From a bacterium (GTDB taxonomy: Bacteria > Krumholzibacteriota > Krumholzibacteriia > LZORAL124-64-63): a stretch of DNA of 8,631 nt. Position 1 is the stretch's first letter. Every line of letters starts with the position of its first letter. The stretch lies in contig JABIBH010000417.1 in the NCBI GenBank assembly GCA_018652925.1, forward strand, positions 1 through 8,631, given 5' to 3'. This document shows positions 1 through 7,192 of this stretch, piece by piece. The notes beneath the pieces are model-generated. The model was not told the origin of the DNA and did not search any database. It was given only the letters and a program-made list of their open reading frames with translations. The position numbers and the translations under genes were made by a program.

Positions 1-607
1 ACTGGATGTTCCAGTCACTCTTGAAGTATCAGATGTTCAGGCAGTAATGCTTTCCGGCTCATCAGTTATTGCTGATGCCGATGGCGTTCACTTGAGCTGG
101 GAACTTTCATTGACTGAAGAAAACATTTACTTCAATGTTCTGCGTTCACCAGCCGGTGAAAATAACTACGCAGAGTTGAATATCATTCCTGAAGCAAATA
201 CACCATTGAGCTATTTTGCCAGTGATACTTCAGCTGAACCTGGCGTGAGCTATAACTATCAAGTGAACTTCTCACTTGAAGACAATAGCAGTGTACTGTT
301 CACTTCTGAAGCAATCATGGTTCCAATAATGCCTAATGCTTTGCACGCGAATGTTCCAAACCCATTCAACCCATCGACTAAAATTACTTATGACTTGAGT
401 CAACCTTCAATGGTTAAACTGACGATTTATGACATCGCCGGTCGAGTTGTTTGTAACCTGGTCAACGAACATGTTGGCGCTGGTCGTCACGATGTTATCT
501 GGGCTGGAAAAAACAACAAGGGAGAGCCAGTAACTTCTGGTGTATACTTCTATCTTGTTGAAGCTGGCGGTTTCCGTCAGAGCAAAAGGATGATGCTGGT
601 TAAATAA
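1..607 (+). CDS. Secreted multidomain protein, C-terminal part (fn3-like + FlgD-like/type IX sorting domain)
   Basis: The reading frame is open from the left edge (first full codon at base 2) to TAA at 605-607, so the 5' end lies outside the window and the ATG at 47 is internal. Of 201 visible residues, 1-15 contain a VPVTLEV strand that matches the end of the BACON/ASH-type repeats in the next gene (LPVPVTLTVG). Residues about 20-105 look like a fibronectin III sandwich (an LSWE strand early, YNYQV near the end). Residues about 114-201 are a FlgD-like/T9SS-type C-terminal domain with NVPNPFNPST, YDIAGRVV, a GVYFY strand and final MMLVK. In FCB bacteria this tail directs export across the outer membrane and surface attachment or release. 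The protein is therefore probably extracellular. Its catalytic or binding region, if any, is not visible. It is a paralogue of the gene at 916 at least in its C-terminal third. Confidence 0.85.
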   Translation, partial: LDVPVTLEVSDVQAVMLSGSSVIADADGVHLSWELSLTEENIYFNVLRSPAGENNYAELNIIPEANTPLSYFASDTSAEPGVSYNYQVNFSLEDNSSVLFTSEAIMVPIMPNALHANVPNPFNPSTKITYDLSQPSMVKLTIYDIAGRVVCNLVNEHVGAGRHDVIWAGKNNKGEPVTSGVYFYLVEAGGFRQSKRMMLVK

Positions 608-634
608 GACTAATATTATCCTGAATATCGTATT

Positions 635-666
635 GCCCCTCGTCACAAATGTGACGGGGGGCTTTT
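635..666 (+). terminator. Rho-independent terminator of the first secreted-protein gene
   Basis: The arms GCCCCTCGTCAC (635-646) and GTGACGGGGGGC (651-662) enclose an AAAT loop. They pair over 12 positions with one G-U wobble and are followed by TTTT. The hairpin lies 27 bases after the TAA stop. Its left arm and loop are identical to those of the terminator at 4835-4870. Confidence 0.88.
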
Positions 667-788
667 GCGTAACATCATGTTTGTGATTTAGGCTCAAAGA
701 GTAGTAGAAAACAAGTCAGTTAACAAAAAAGCAAAGGTGAAACGTCATAATACACTGGTATAAATGCAATTAAGCCATAATATGGATA

Positions 789-817
789 TTGTAATATGTT
801 TTATGTATAAGTAATAT
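789..817 (+). promoter_or_regulatory. Weak sigma70-like promoter candidate
   Basis: TTGTAA at 789-794 and TAATAT at 812-817 are separated by 17 bases. Each box has two mismatches to the canonical hexamer. It would give a leader of roughly 90 nt. The whole stretch is AT-rich, so chance matches are expected. Confidence 0.2.
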
Positions 818-870
818 ATCAAAAAACAGTCACACATATTGTTGCAAAAATGTGATAGTATCAGCAGACG

Positions 871-897
871 TGTTCCCGATAGATAAATTGTTCCCGA
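871..897 (+). repeat. 9-bp direct repeat TGTTCCCGA in the untranslated leader
   Basis: TGTTCCCGA occurs exactly at 871-879 and again at 889-897, 18 bases start to start, and the second copy ends three bases before the ribosome binding site. The second copy is also part of a small palindrome, GTTC-CC-GAAC (890-899). It could be an operator, a leader RNA element or chance; the sequence alone does not decide. Confidence 0.5.
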
Positions 898-915
898 ACC
901 AAGGAGAGACCCCGC

Positions 916-3900
916 ATGAGAACGCCCCTGATGATTCTTGTAATTCTAGCATTGGCATTTGGTACAGCATCGGCTGGGATGCAACCAACTCTTAACGCAA
1001 CGGCCCCTGAAAAAGGCTATGATCACATCGGTATTACCCACTCTTCCAATACCTTCAGGCAAGGTGGAGAAGACATGGCATCTGCAACTCCTATCGGTGC
1101 GGTGCCTTACTTTGATACTGGCACAACACTTGGCCATGTAAATGACTACGATGAAGTATGTCCGTACACTGGATCAACAGCACCTGATGTTGTTTATGTT
1201 CTGAATCTTGCAGCGGATGCGATTCTCAACATAGATGCTTGCGAATCACTTTATGACACTAAACTGTATATCTATGATGATCTAATGACTCAACTTGCAT
1301 GTAATGATGATGCAGGCTGTGGATCTACTGGTTACATGTCAAAAATTGATGCCTTTGCTGTAACTGCTGGCGTTAACTATTACATCGTTATCGATGGCTA
1401 CGGCACAGACTCCGGTGACTATACATTGGATATTTCGGTTGCTGTTGAGTGCATTCTTGACCCACCTGTAGTGCCTTATGCACTTGAAGGCGAACCTCAT
1501 CTTGCACCTGAATATGTTGATATTACAAACGGTGGCTGTAATAGTGATCCTCCTGTATATGGCCAAATTCTTGGTGATGTAAACGGTGAGGCAGTTCTCT
1601 GGGCTCGCTCTGGTTGGTATTCAGTCGCTGGTGGCGACACTCGTGACACTGACTGGTACGAAGTGATTGCAGGTGGAACTCAGATCTCTGTTACAGCTGA
1701 AGCAGAGCAGATTTTCTGGGTAGTTTCTGTTATGCCTCCATTTGATTGTGCAGCTTTGACGCTTGGCAATGAAGTTACTCTTGCGCCATGTGTAGCAGGC
1801 TCATTTGTAATTGATACAGTTCCTGGGGAAACCTACTGGATTATTGCTCTACCTACTACTTACACAGGACCAGTTACTGAATTCCAGTATATTCTGAATA
1901 TTAGTGGTCTTGAAGAGGAATTTATTCCAAGTGAATTCCCTGACATTGCACTCAGCGCTACTACAATTGACCTGGGTAACGTTTTGATTGGCACAGAAGG
2001 TCAATCATTTGTAACAGTTCAAAATATTGGGCTCCTGCAACTGGATCTTACCTGTGCACTTGCAGGTACAGACTTTTCTGTTATGCCAACAGCTCTGAGT
2101 CTTCCTTATATGGCAGAAGATGACCTGGTCATAAGTATCACGCCATTGACTGTTGGTACTTTTGTTGACACCGTGACAATCACAAGTAATGACCCTGATG
2201 ATCCTGTTGTAACTGTTGCCTTGTCTTGTACAGGCTTTGATTCTCCAGTGATTGGTGTGTCACCTGCTTCCTTTGATGTCGCACTTGTCTCCGGTACAAC
2301 TGCTGACTATCCATTGACAATCAGTAACACCGGTCCTGTGGACTTGAACTACAGCATCGAAATTGCTAGTGGTGCAAAATCAACAGTTCAATTTGGTGAT
2401 ATTGAAAACAATGACATAATTGCAAATGGACATGTTGTTCCAATTGCATCTCTACCTTGGTCAGAGCAAACTATGTCAATTGGTAATGAAACTGACATAG
2501 ATGCTAAGTCATCTCGTGGTTCAGCTTCAGGTTTGAATGTCACATCTCGTGGCGAACAGATCTTTGGCGACACAAGTAATGTCTACGGTCCTGGTGGAAC
2601 CAGAAACCGTGGTAACTTCTTCTTCTGCGATACCTCAACAACTCTGCTGGAGCACAGATTCTATCTGAATGCTACTACAGCTGATGACATGTGGTTCCTG
2701 GTTTACGAATGTGGTACTGACATTGGTACGTATAATCTGATCAGTTCTGCACAAATTACAGGTGCAGGCCCTGGTGAGGGCTGGTATAGTTCAGGTAATC
2801 TTGATGTACCTCTGACAGCAGGTAATTACTATATTCTGACTACCTACTGGGTTGCCAGTTCTAACTATTACAACCAGCAGGGAATCACTCCATTCCCAAT
2901 CGACACTGATTTCGGCCAACTGGTTACTGCTCTTGGCTGGGCTTGGGGATACGATGTAGGAGTGCCACCAGTAACAAGTATGGTTGTTCCTGCTGATCCA
3001 TTCAGTGGTGATCCAATTGCTTACCATCAAGCAGTTGTAACTGGTTCTGGAACCAGCTGGCTTTCAGTTGCTCCTGCCAGTGGAACAGTTATTCCAACTG
3101 GCTCTAATGATGTTACAGTTACATTTGATGCTACTGGTCTTTGTGATGGTGTCTACAATGCAAATATTGTTGTCAGCAGTAATGATGTACTAACTCCTGT
3201 TGTTACCGTTCCTGCAAGCCTGACAGTTACAGGCGGCGTTCCTGATATCGATGTTACTGCAATTGCCGACTTTGGTGATACATATCTATTCGATTTTTCA
3301 GAACAGACAATGACGGTTACAAATGTTGGTTGTACTCCACTTGATATAACCACTATAGCAACAACTGGTGATTTCTCTGCCAGTGAAGTCGCTGCTCTTC
3401 TTGGGCCGGACGAATCACTGGACATTATTGTTACATTTTTCCCACTAACTCTTGGTGCTCACACAGGCACTATTACATTTACCAGCAACGATCCTGCTAC
3501 ACCTTCACTGGTTATTGATCTGACTGGTAATGCAATAGAAGCCCCTGTAGTTGGCGCAACACCAAATCCTATGGAAGTATCTGTAGATGTAGGCAATAAC
3601 GGTTCTGCAATTCTAACAGTTACTAATAGTGGTGGGTCAGATCTTGACTTTACTGCCGAGGCAATACTTAGTCGTGGTGATCGTACAAGTTACGATTATA
3701 CTCCTCATGCAAAAGGTGAAGAAGACCTTAATGTTGGTGGCAGAGGCAGTGGTGGACCAGATGTCTTTGGCTACTCATGGATTGACAGTGATGAAGCTGG
3801 CGGCCCAGTTTACAACTGGGTAGACGCTACTGTAGGAACTTTTGCATTTGATACTGGTGATGACTCCAGTAATGGACCATATGCTCTGGGATTTGATTTT

Positions 3901-4812
3901 GACTTCTACGGTCAGACATTCAACTCTGTACTGGTTTGTTCTAACGGATTTATCAGTTTCACATCCAGTGCAACTTCATATTCAAATGGTATGTTCCCAG
4001 ATGTGGGTTCTCCAGCAAACTGTCTCGCTCCATTCTGGGATGACTTGAATCCTACTGATGGCGGTACTTGCTATGTTTTGGCAGAAGCTGGCAGATTCAT
4101 CATTCAGTATGATGCATTTGTACCTTACGGTGGAGTTGGTGGACCATACACATTCCAGGTAATCTTGAATGCTGACGGTTCAATTGTTTATCAATATGCA
4201 ACAATGGGTGATCCTCTGGATAGTTGTACAATTGGAATACAGAATGCCGATGGTACTGATGGGCTTATGGTTGCTTACAACGCACTATACATCCATGACG
4301 GCTTAGCTATCGAAATTGCATCAACACCACCATGGATGGTTGTTACCCCTGAAATTGGCACTGTAGTTGCAGGCGGATCATTTGATTTGGCTGTAGACTT
4401 TAATTCTGCGGAGCTTGCTCCTGCTGATTATCTGGGCTCAATTATGATTGCAACAAATGACCCAGCGACGCCACAGTTGCCAGTTCCTGTGACATTGACA
4501 GTTGGTGCTCCAGTAGGTGTAGGTAGTTTACCAATCGCCTATGCATTGAATCAAAATATGCCTAACCCGTTCAACCCATCAACAACAATCAAATTTGCAT
4601 TGCCTGTTAGTGGCCATGTCGATCTAGTTGTTTATGATGTTGCTGGACGTCTTGTTAGAACTCTGGTTAATGGAGACATGGAAGCAACAGATCACAGTGT
4701 GATCTGGAATGGTCGTGACAACGACAACCGTCAGGTTGCTAGTGGTGTATACTACTATCGTCTGACTGCTGATGAATTCAATGATACCAGAAAGATGATG
4801 TTGGTTAAGTAA
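916..4812 (+). CDS. Large secreted multidomain surface protein with FlgD-like/type IX-like C-terminal sorting domain
   Basis: The 1298-residue protein starts at ATG 916 behind AAGGAGAG (901-908). A Sec signal peptide (MRT, hydrophobic core 5-15, cleavage likely after ASA at 18-20) is clear. Approximate modules are: 78-174 PPC-like (Cys-containing, Asp-rich, SGDYTLDI strand); 190-331 a second related beta domain; 342-440 HYDIN/ASH-like ('choice-of-anchor D'); 444-486 plus 710-774 a BACON-like module interrupted by an inserted beta-rich domain; 776-873 a second HYDIN/ASH-like domain; 876-920 plus 1137-1197 a second BACON-like module interrupted by a nidogen-like domain (950-1135, FGYSWIDSDE, then YNWVDA, CSNGFISF, APFWDDL); and 1209-1298 the FlgD-like/T9SS tail (NMPNPFNPST, YDVAGRLV, GVYYYRL, MMLVK). 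No protease or glycosidase active site is recognisable, so an adhesive, matrix or cell-surface structural role is inferred. It is a paralogue of the gene ending at 607. Confidence 0.9.
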   Translation: MRTPLMILVILALAFGTASAGMQPTLNATAPEKGYDHIGITHSSNTFRQGGEDMASATPIGAVPYFDTGTTLGHVNDYDEVCPYTGSTAPDVVYVLNLAADAILNIDACESLYDTKLYIYDDLMTQLACNDDAGCGSTGYMSKIDAFAVTAGVNYYIVIDGYGTDSGDYTLDISVAVECILDPPVVPYALEGEPHLAPEYVDITNGGCNSDPPVYGQILGDVNGEAVLWARSGWYSVAGGDTRDTDWYEVIAGGTQISVTAEAEQIFWVVSVMPPFDCAALTLGNEVTLAPCVAGSFVIDTVPGETYWIIALPTTYTGPVTEFQYILNISGLEEEFIPSEFPDIALSATTIDLGNVLIGTEGQSFVTVQNIGLLQLDLTCALAGTDFSVMPTALSLPYMAEDDLVISITPLTVGTFVDTVTITSNDPDDPVVTVALSCTGFDSPVIGVSPASFDVALVSGTTADYPLTISNTGPVDLNYSIEIASGAKSTVQFGDIENNDIIANGHVVPIASLPWSEQTMSIGNETDIDAKSSRGSASGLNVTSRGEQIFGDTSNVYGPGGTRNRGNFFFCDTSTTLLEHRFYLNATTADDMWFLVYECGTDIGTYNLISSAQITGAGPGEGWYSSGNLDVPLTAGNYYILTTYWVASSNYYNQQGITPFPIDTDFGQLVTALGWAWGYDVGVPPVTSMVVPADPFSGDPIAYHQAVVTGSGTSWLSVAPASGTVIPTGSNDVTVTFDATGLCDGVYNANIVVSSNDVLTPVVTVPASLTVTGGVPDIDVTAIADFGDTYLFDFSEQTMTVTNVGCTPLDITTIATTGDFSASEVAALLGPDESLDIIVTFFPLTLGAHTGTITFTSNDPATPSLVIDLTGNAIEAPVVGATPNPMEVSVDVGNNGSAILTVTNSGGSDLDFTAEAILSRGDRTSYDYTPHAKGEEDLNVGGRGSGGPDVFGYSWIDSDEAGGPVYNWVDATVGTFAFDTGDDSSNGPYALGFDFDFYGQTFNSVLVCSNGFISFTSSATSYSNGMFPDVGSPANCLAPFWDDLNPTDGGTCYVLAEAGRFIIQYDAFVPYGGVGGPYTFQVILNADGSIVYQYATMGDPLDSCTIGIQNADGTDGLMVAYNALYIHDGLAIEIASTPPWMVVTPEIGTVVAGGSFDLAVDFNSAELAPADYLGSIMIATNDPATPQLPVPVTLTVGAPVGVGSLPIAYALNQNMPNPFNPSTTIKFALPVSGHVDLVVYDVAGRLVRTLVNGDMEATDHSVIWNGRDNDNRQVASGVYYYRLTADEFNDTRKMMLVK

Positions 4813-4834
4813 GACCGGCAAATCTGATAGAAAA

Positions 4835-4870
4835 AGCCCCTCGTCACAAATGTGGCGAGGGGCTGATTTT
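4835..4870. terminator. Bidirectional rho-independent terminator between convergent genes
   Basis: AGCCCCTCGTCAC (4835-4847), an AAAT loop and GTGGCGAGGGGCT (4852-4864) form a 13-bp stem with one G-U wobble. On the + strand it is followed by GATTTTTT. On the - strand the hairpin is followed by a T run (complement of 4831-4835). It serves the large secreted-protein gene ending at 4812 and the minus-strand operon ending at 4871. The + strand T run merges with the TAA stop of the opposite gene. Confidence 0.9.
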
Positions 4871-5464
4871 TTAAGCTAGTTCCAGTTCAATCCAGGTAGT
4901 TTTTACCAAGGGGTATTGATCAAGTTCATTTCTCACATCGATGAGCAGATCAATTCTACCAGTTAAATCACCACCACCACTTATTTCATAATGATGAGCT
5001 GGGGCATAAGCCTCAACCCCCATGGCTTCCGGATGGATCTTTTCCTCAACAACCGTATTAACCTTTTTCACTCCACGAGGCATTGCTTTCAGAGTTGATA
5101 AAATTTCATCACCGTACTGTTTTGCATATGCATGGAAAGTATAGCTGAAACGTGCAGAGCTTATCTTGTTGTCCGCTTCAATTTGAAGTCCTGTTTCTGC
5201 AAACATCTTTTTGGCATTACGTTTTAGAAGTGCTCTTGTGTTGCTGTCAACAATCAGATGACAGTCATCACTGTGAACTCTTACTTTTTCCAGCAATTTT
5301 TTTGCAGTTGATGGGCCGGTAATTTCTTCTTCAAGGCAATACCAGAGCATACCCTGATTGCCAGCGCCAAGCATGATGCCTGAAAGAAATCCATGCACCA
5401 AATCGTATGGGCCAGCGAAAACCATTTTGTAAAATGATGAAGGTCGTTTTTTTGTAGTAGTCAT
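4871..5464 (-). CDS. Uncharacterised 197-residue protein coupled to the antiporter gene
   Basis: I do not recognise this family. The ATG at 5464-5462 has AGGAG (complement of 5472-5476) seven bases upstream. That ribosome binding site overlaps the TAG stop of the antiporter gene (5477-5475), and only ten bases separate the two frames, so translational coupling in one operon is very likely. The protein starts with a basic stretch (MTTTKKRP), has no signal peptide and no clear transmembrane helix, and looks cytosolic. Visible landmarks are AGPYDLVHGFLSG (about 17-29), a Gly-rich MLGAGNQG, WYCLEEE with a Cys near 43, a second Cys near 68 (DDCHLIVD), a beta-alpha stretch around 103-135, and SGGGDLTGRIDLLIDV near the C-terminus. 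The beta/alpha alternation might suggest a small regulatory fold of ferredoxin-like type, but this is speculation. Its position suggests a role linked to the antiporter, such as regulation or ion sensing, which is inference only. Confidence 0.85.
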   Translation of the reverse strand: MTTTKKRPSSFYKMVFAGPYDLVHGFLSGIMLGAGNQGMLWYCLEEEITGPSTAKKLLEKVRVHSDDCHLIVDSNTRALLKRNAKKMFAETGLQIEADNKISSARFSYTFHAYAKQYGDEILSTLKAMPRGVKKVNTVVEEKIHPEAMGVEAYAPAHHYEISGGGDLTGRIDLLIDVRNELDQYPLVKTTWIELELA

Positions 5465-5471
5465 CTTTAAT

Positions 5472-5476
5472 CTCCT
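5472..5476 (-). promoter_or_regulatory. Ribosome binding site overlapping the upstream stop codon
   Basis: AGGAG on the minus strand shares two bases with the TAG stop of the antiporter frame and lies seven bases before the ATG of the 197-residue protein. This is the classic arrangement for translational coupling. Confidence 0.8.
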
Positions 5477-6962
5477 ACAGGAAAAATACCAGGGTAACGA
5501 TTACGAAAACCGGAACCAGAATTGGCAGTGAATATTTCAGCATATAACCAAAAAAGCTTGGCATCGGAATACCGGCTTCTTCAGCAATTGATTTAACCAT
5601 AAAGTTTGGTGCATTGCCGATATAGGTCATAGCACCCATGAATACTGCACCTGCACTGATAGCAGTCAGTTTGGCAATGAAATCTATATTGCCATTTGTG
5701 GCAAGCATTCCTGGAACTTCACTTTCACTAATACTGCCAAGAGCAGTGTTGAAGAAGACCAGGTAGGTTGGGGCATTATCAAGGAAACTCGAAAGTCCAC
5801 CAGTTACCCAGAAATAGTGCAATGGAGTACTTACAAATTCAATCAGTCCTGCCAACGCACCGTCAGAGCCAACTTGCAGAATAGCTAGCGCCGGGATGAT
5901 TGTCATGAAAATACCTGCAAATAGATAGGCAACTTCCTGAATCGGAAACCAGGAGAATTCATTTTTATCGCGGATTGCTTTGGTAGTGAATTTTAGAGAG
6001 AGAAGTCCCATTAATATCAGGAATAGATCTCTGGTAATATTTTGCCACGCCATTGTCACATGGCCAATCACATGGAACTCAGGGAGTTTAACAGAACCGG
6101 AGAATAAAACTCCAGCCATCACACCAAGTAGCATCAACAGGTTATGAAGGCCTTCAATTTTAATCTTGCTGTCTGTATTGTCATCGGGAATATTTTCTTC
6201 TTTTCTGAACCAATAACTATCGACGGCAAAAAATATTCCAAGTAACAGTGTAGCTACCAGTGCCATGTGAGGCAGCAGAGCTTTAGTTACCCAGAAAAAG
6301 GGAACGCCGTGCAGAAAGCCTAAAAACAATGGTGGGTCTCCCAGAGGGGTCAAACTTCCACCAACATTGGCAACCAGGAAGATAAAAAAGATAATTATGT
6401 GCACTTTATTTCGACGCCATGAGTTGGCTCTAAGCAATGGCCGAATCATAACCATCGCAGCACCGGTTGTTCCAATCCATGATGCCAGCAAAGTACCAAT
6501 AAGTAGTAAAATGAAGTTTACTTTTGGAGAACCACGAAGCGAACCACCAATATAAATTCCACCAGCAACCGTATAAAGAGACCAGAGCAGAATTATAAAA
6601 GGGATATAATCAATTAAATAAATATGAATAATTGATTGTATCGCTTCGAATTTGTATGCAAAAAGAAATGGAACAGCAAAGGCAATTGCCCAGAAAGCAG
6701 ATATCTTTGGGAACTGTTTATGCCAGAAATGTGGTGCTACCAAAGGGAATACTGCAATAGAAAGCAAAATGCCGACAAATGGGATTGCGCTCCAGAGGGG
6801 TAGACGTTGGCCAAGCTCAGTGTGATCTGAAGCGTGAACTGCTTCTGCTTGTTGGTCCTGGGGAGCATGATCATGTGCCAGAACACCGGTTGAGAGTAAA
6901 CTGATTGTTGTTACAACAAGTATAAAGAACAACAGCTTATTGTTGATAATTGGGAGTTTCAT
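5475..6962 (-). CDS. Sodium:proton antiporter, CitMHS/NhaD-like (ion transporter superfamily)
   Basis: The product is an inner-membrane transporter of the ArsB/NhaD ion-transporter superfamily, most like the 'sodium:proton antiporter' branch (CitMHS_2-type). I chose ATG 6962-6960, giving 495 residues, because GGAGG (complement of 6966-6970) precedes it and the product begins with a signal-like helix (2-29, VLA end). The frame also opens at a TTG at 7010, but that adds 16 residues without a ribosome binding site. Residues 30-47 form a short His/Asp-rich periplasmic segment (HDH, then HASDH). About 10-12 hydrophobic helices follow. Family landmarks are LPLWSAIPFVGILLS and APHFWH near the first helices, GTTGAAMVMIRP, LGDPPLF (207-213), DNAPT (395-399) and GNAPN (449-453); the last two are the paired Asn-Pro hairpin motifs of the superfamily. 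It is expected to exchange Na+ for H+. The ion is inferred from family annotation and a carboxylate or other anion substrate cannot be excluded. It is the first gene of an operon with the 197-residue protein. Confidence 0.88.
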   Translation of the reverse strand: MKLPIINNKLLFFILVVTTISLLSTGVLAHDHAPQDQQAEAVHASDHTELGQRLPLWSAIPFVGILLSIAVFPLVAPHFWHKQFPKISAFWAIAFAVPFLFAYKFEAIQSIIHIYLIDYIPFIILLWSLYTVAGGIYIGGSLRGSPKVNFILLLIGTLLASWIGTTGAAMVMIRPLLRANSWRRNKVHIIIFFIFLVANVGGSLTPLGDPPLFLGFLHGVPFFWVTKALLPHMALVATLLLGIFFAVDSYWFRKEENIPDDNTDSKIKIEGLHNLLMLLGVMAGVLFSGSVKLPEFHVIGHVTMAWQNITRDLFLILMGLLSLKFTTKAIRDKNEFSWFPIQEVAYLFAGIFMTIIPALAILQVGSDGALAGLIEFVSTPLHYFWVTGGLSSFLDNAPTYLVFFNTALGSISESEVPGMLATNGNIDFIAKLTAISAGAVFMGAMTYIGNAPNFMVKSIAEEAGIPMPSFFGYMLKYSLPILVPVFVIVTLVFFL

Positions 6963-6965
6963 ATT

Positions 6966-6970
6966 CCTCC
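6966..6970 (-). promoter_or_regulatory. Ribosome binding site that fixes the antiporter start
   Basis: GGAGG on the minus strand lies three bases before ATG 6962. The spacing is short, but no alternative site precedes the upstream in-frame TTG at 7010. The downstream start also exposes the signal-like N-terminus. Confidence 0.65.
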
Positions 6971-7027
6971 AGACAAGAAAACAAGTCTGTTTTAATCTTG
7001 ATAATTTCAAGGCAATTTCAATTCTGG

Positions 7028-7056
7028 AAGCTAGCGGATGGGAGTGCTGGTGTCAA
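7028..7056 (-). promoter_or_regulatory. Candidate promoter of the antiporter operon
   Basis: A consensus TTGACA box reads on the minus strand at 7056-7051, then a 17-base spacer, then TAGCTT at 7033-7028. The -35 is perfect and the -10 is weak. Placement about 60-70 bases upstream of the chosen start at 6962 is plausible. Confidence 0.35.
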
Positions 7057-7192
7057 TGGTCAGAATGTAATGAAAATTTATTATCAAAATAATGAATATT
7101 TTACTTGCAAAATTTCGGTTTTTTATCAATTCTTCTGGTAATTCGGCTGGTAGTTACATGGATGACTACTGGCATGTAGTTGTTCGACAAAA

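Larger units (their letters stand above)
608..915 (+). promoter_or_regulatory. AT-rich leader / promoter region upstream of the large secreted-protein gene
   Basis: This 308-base gap holds the terminator at 635-666, then about 230 AT-rich bases without a credible gene on either strand. The best sigma70-like candidate I can find is TTGTAA (789-794), a 17-base spacer and TAATAT (812-817), each box matching 4 of 6 consensus bases, so it is weak. A short palindrome, CCATA-A-TATGG, sits at 775-785, just upstream of that candidate. A 9-bp direct repeat lies at 871-879 and 889-897. AAGGAGAG at 901-908 is the ribosome binding site for the ATG at 916. Because a terminator separates the two + strand genes, the large gene must have its own promoter here. 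Its exact position is uncertain. Confidence 0.5.

Noticed and set aside
407..697. 96-codon minus-strand frame opposite the end of the first gene and its terminator
   Set aside because: It lies across a well-supported coding tail and a terminator hairpin, has no recognisable protein features, and is explained as a frame shadow.
667..900. Possible small RNA or riboswitch in the leader of the large gene
   Set aside because: Apart from a short palindrome and the 9-bp repeat I see no extended conserved-looking stems or second terminator; the region is simply AT-rich.
916..4812. Possible protease or glycosidase activity in the large secreted protein because of the PPC-like domain
   Set aside because: PPC-like domains often accompany proteases, but no catalytic motif (for example HExxH or a Ser-protease triad context) is visible; all modules look like beta-sandwich binding domains.
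6963..7010. 16-residue N-terminal extension of the antiporter from a TTG
   Set aside because: No ribosome binding site upstream; the ATG at 6962 has GGAGG and directly exposes the signal-like helix.
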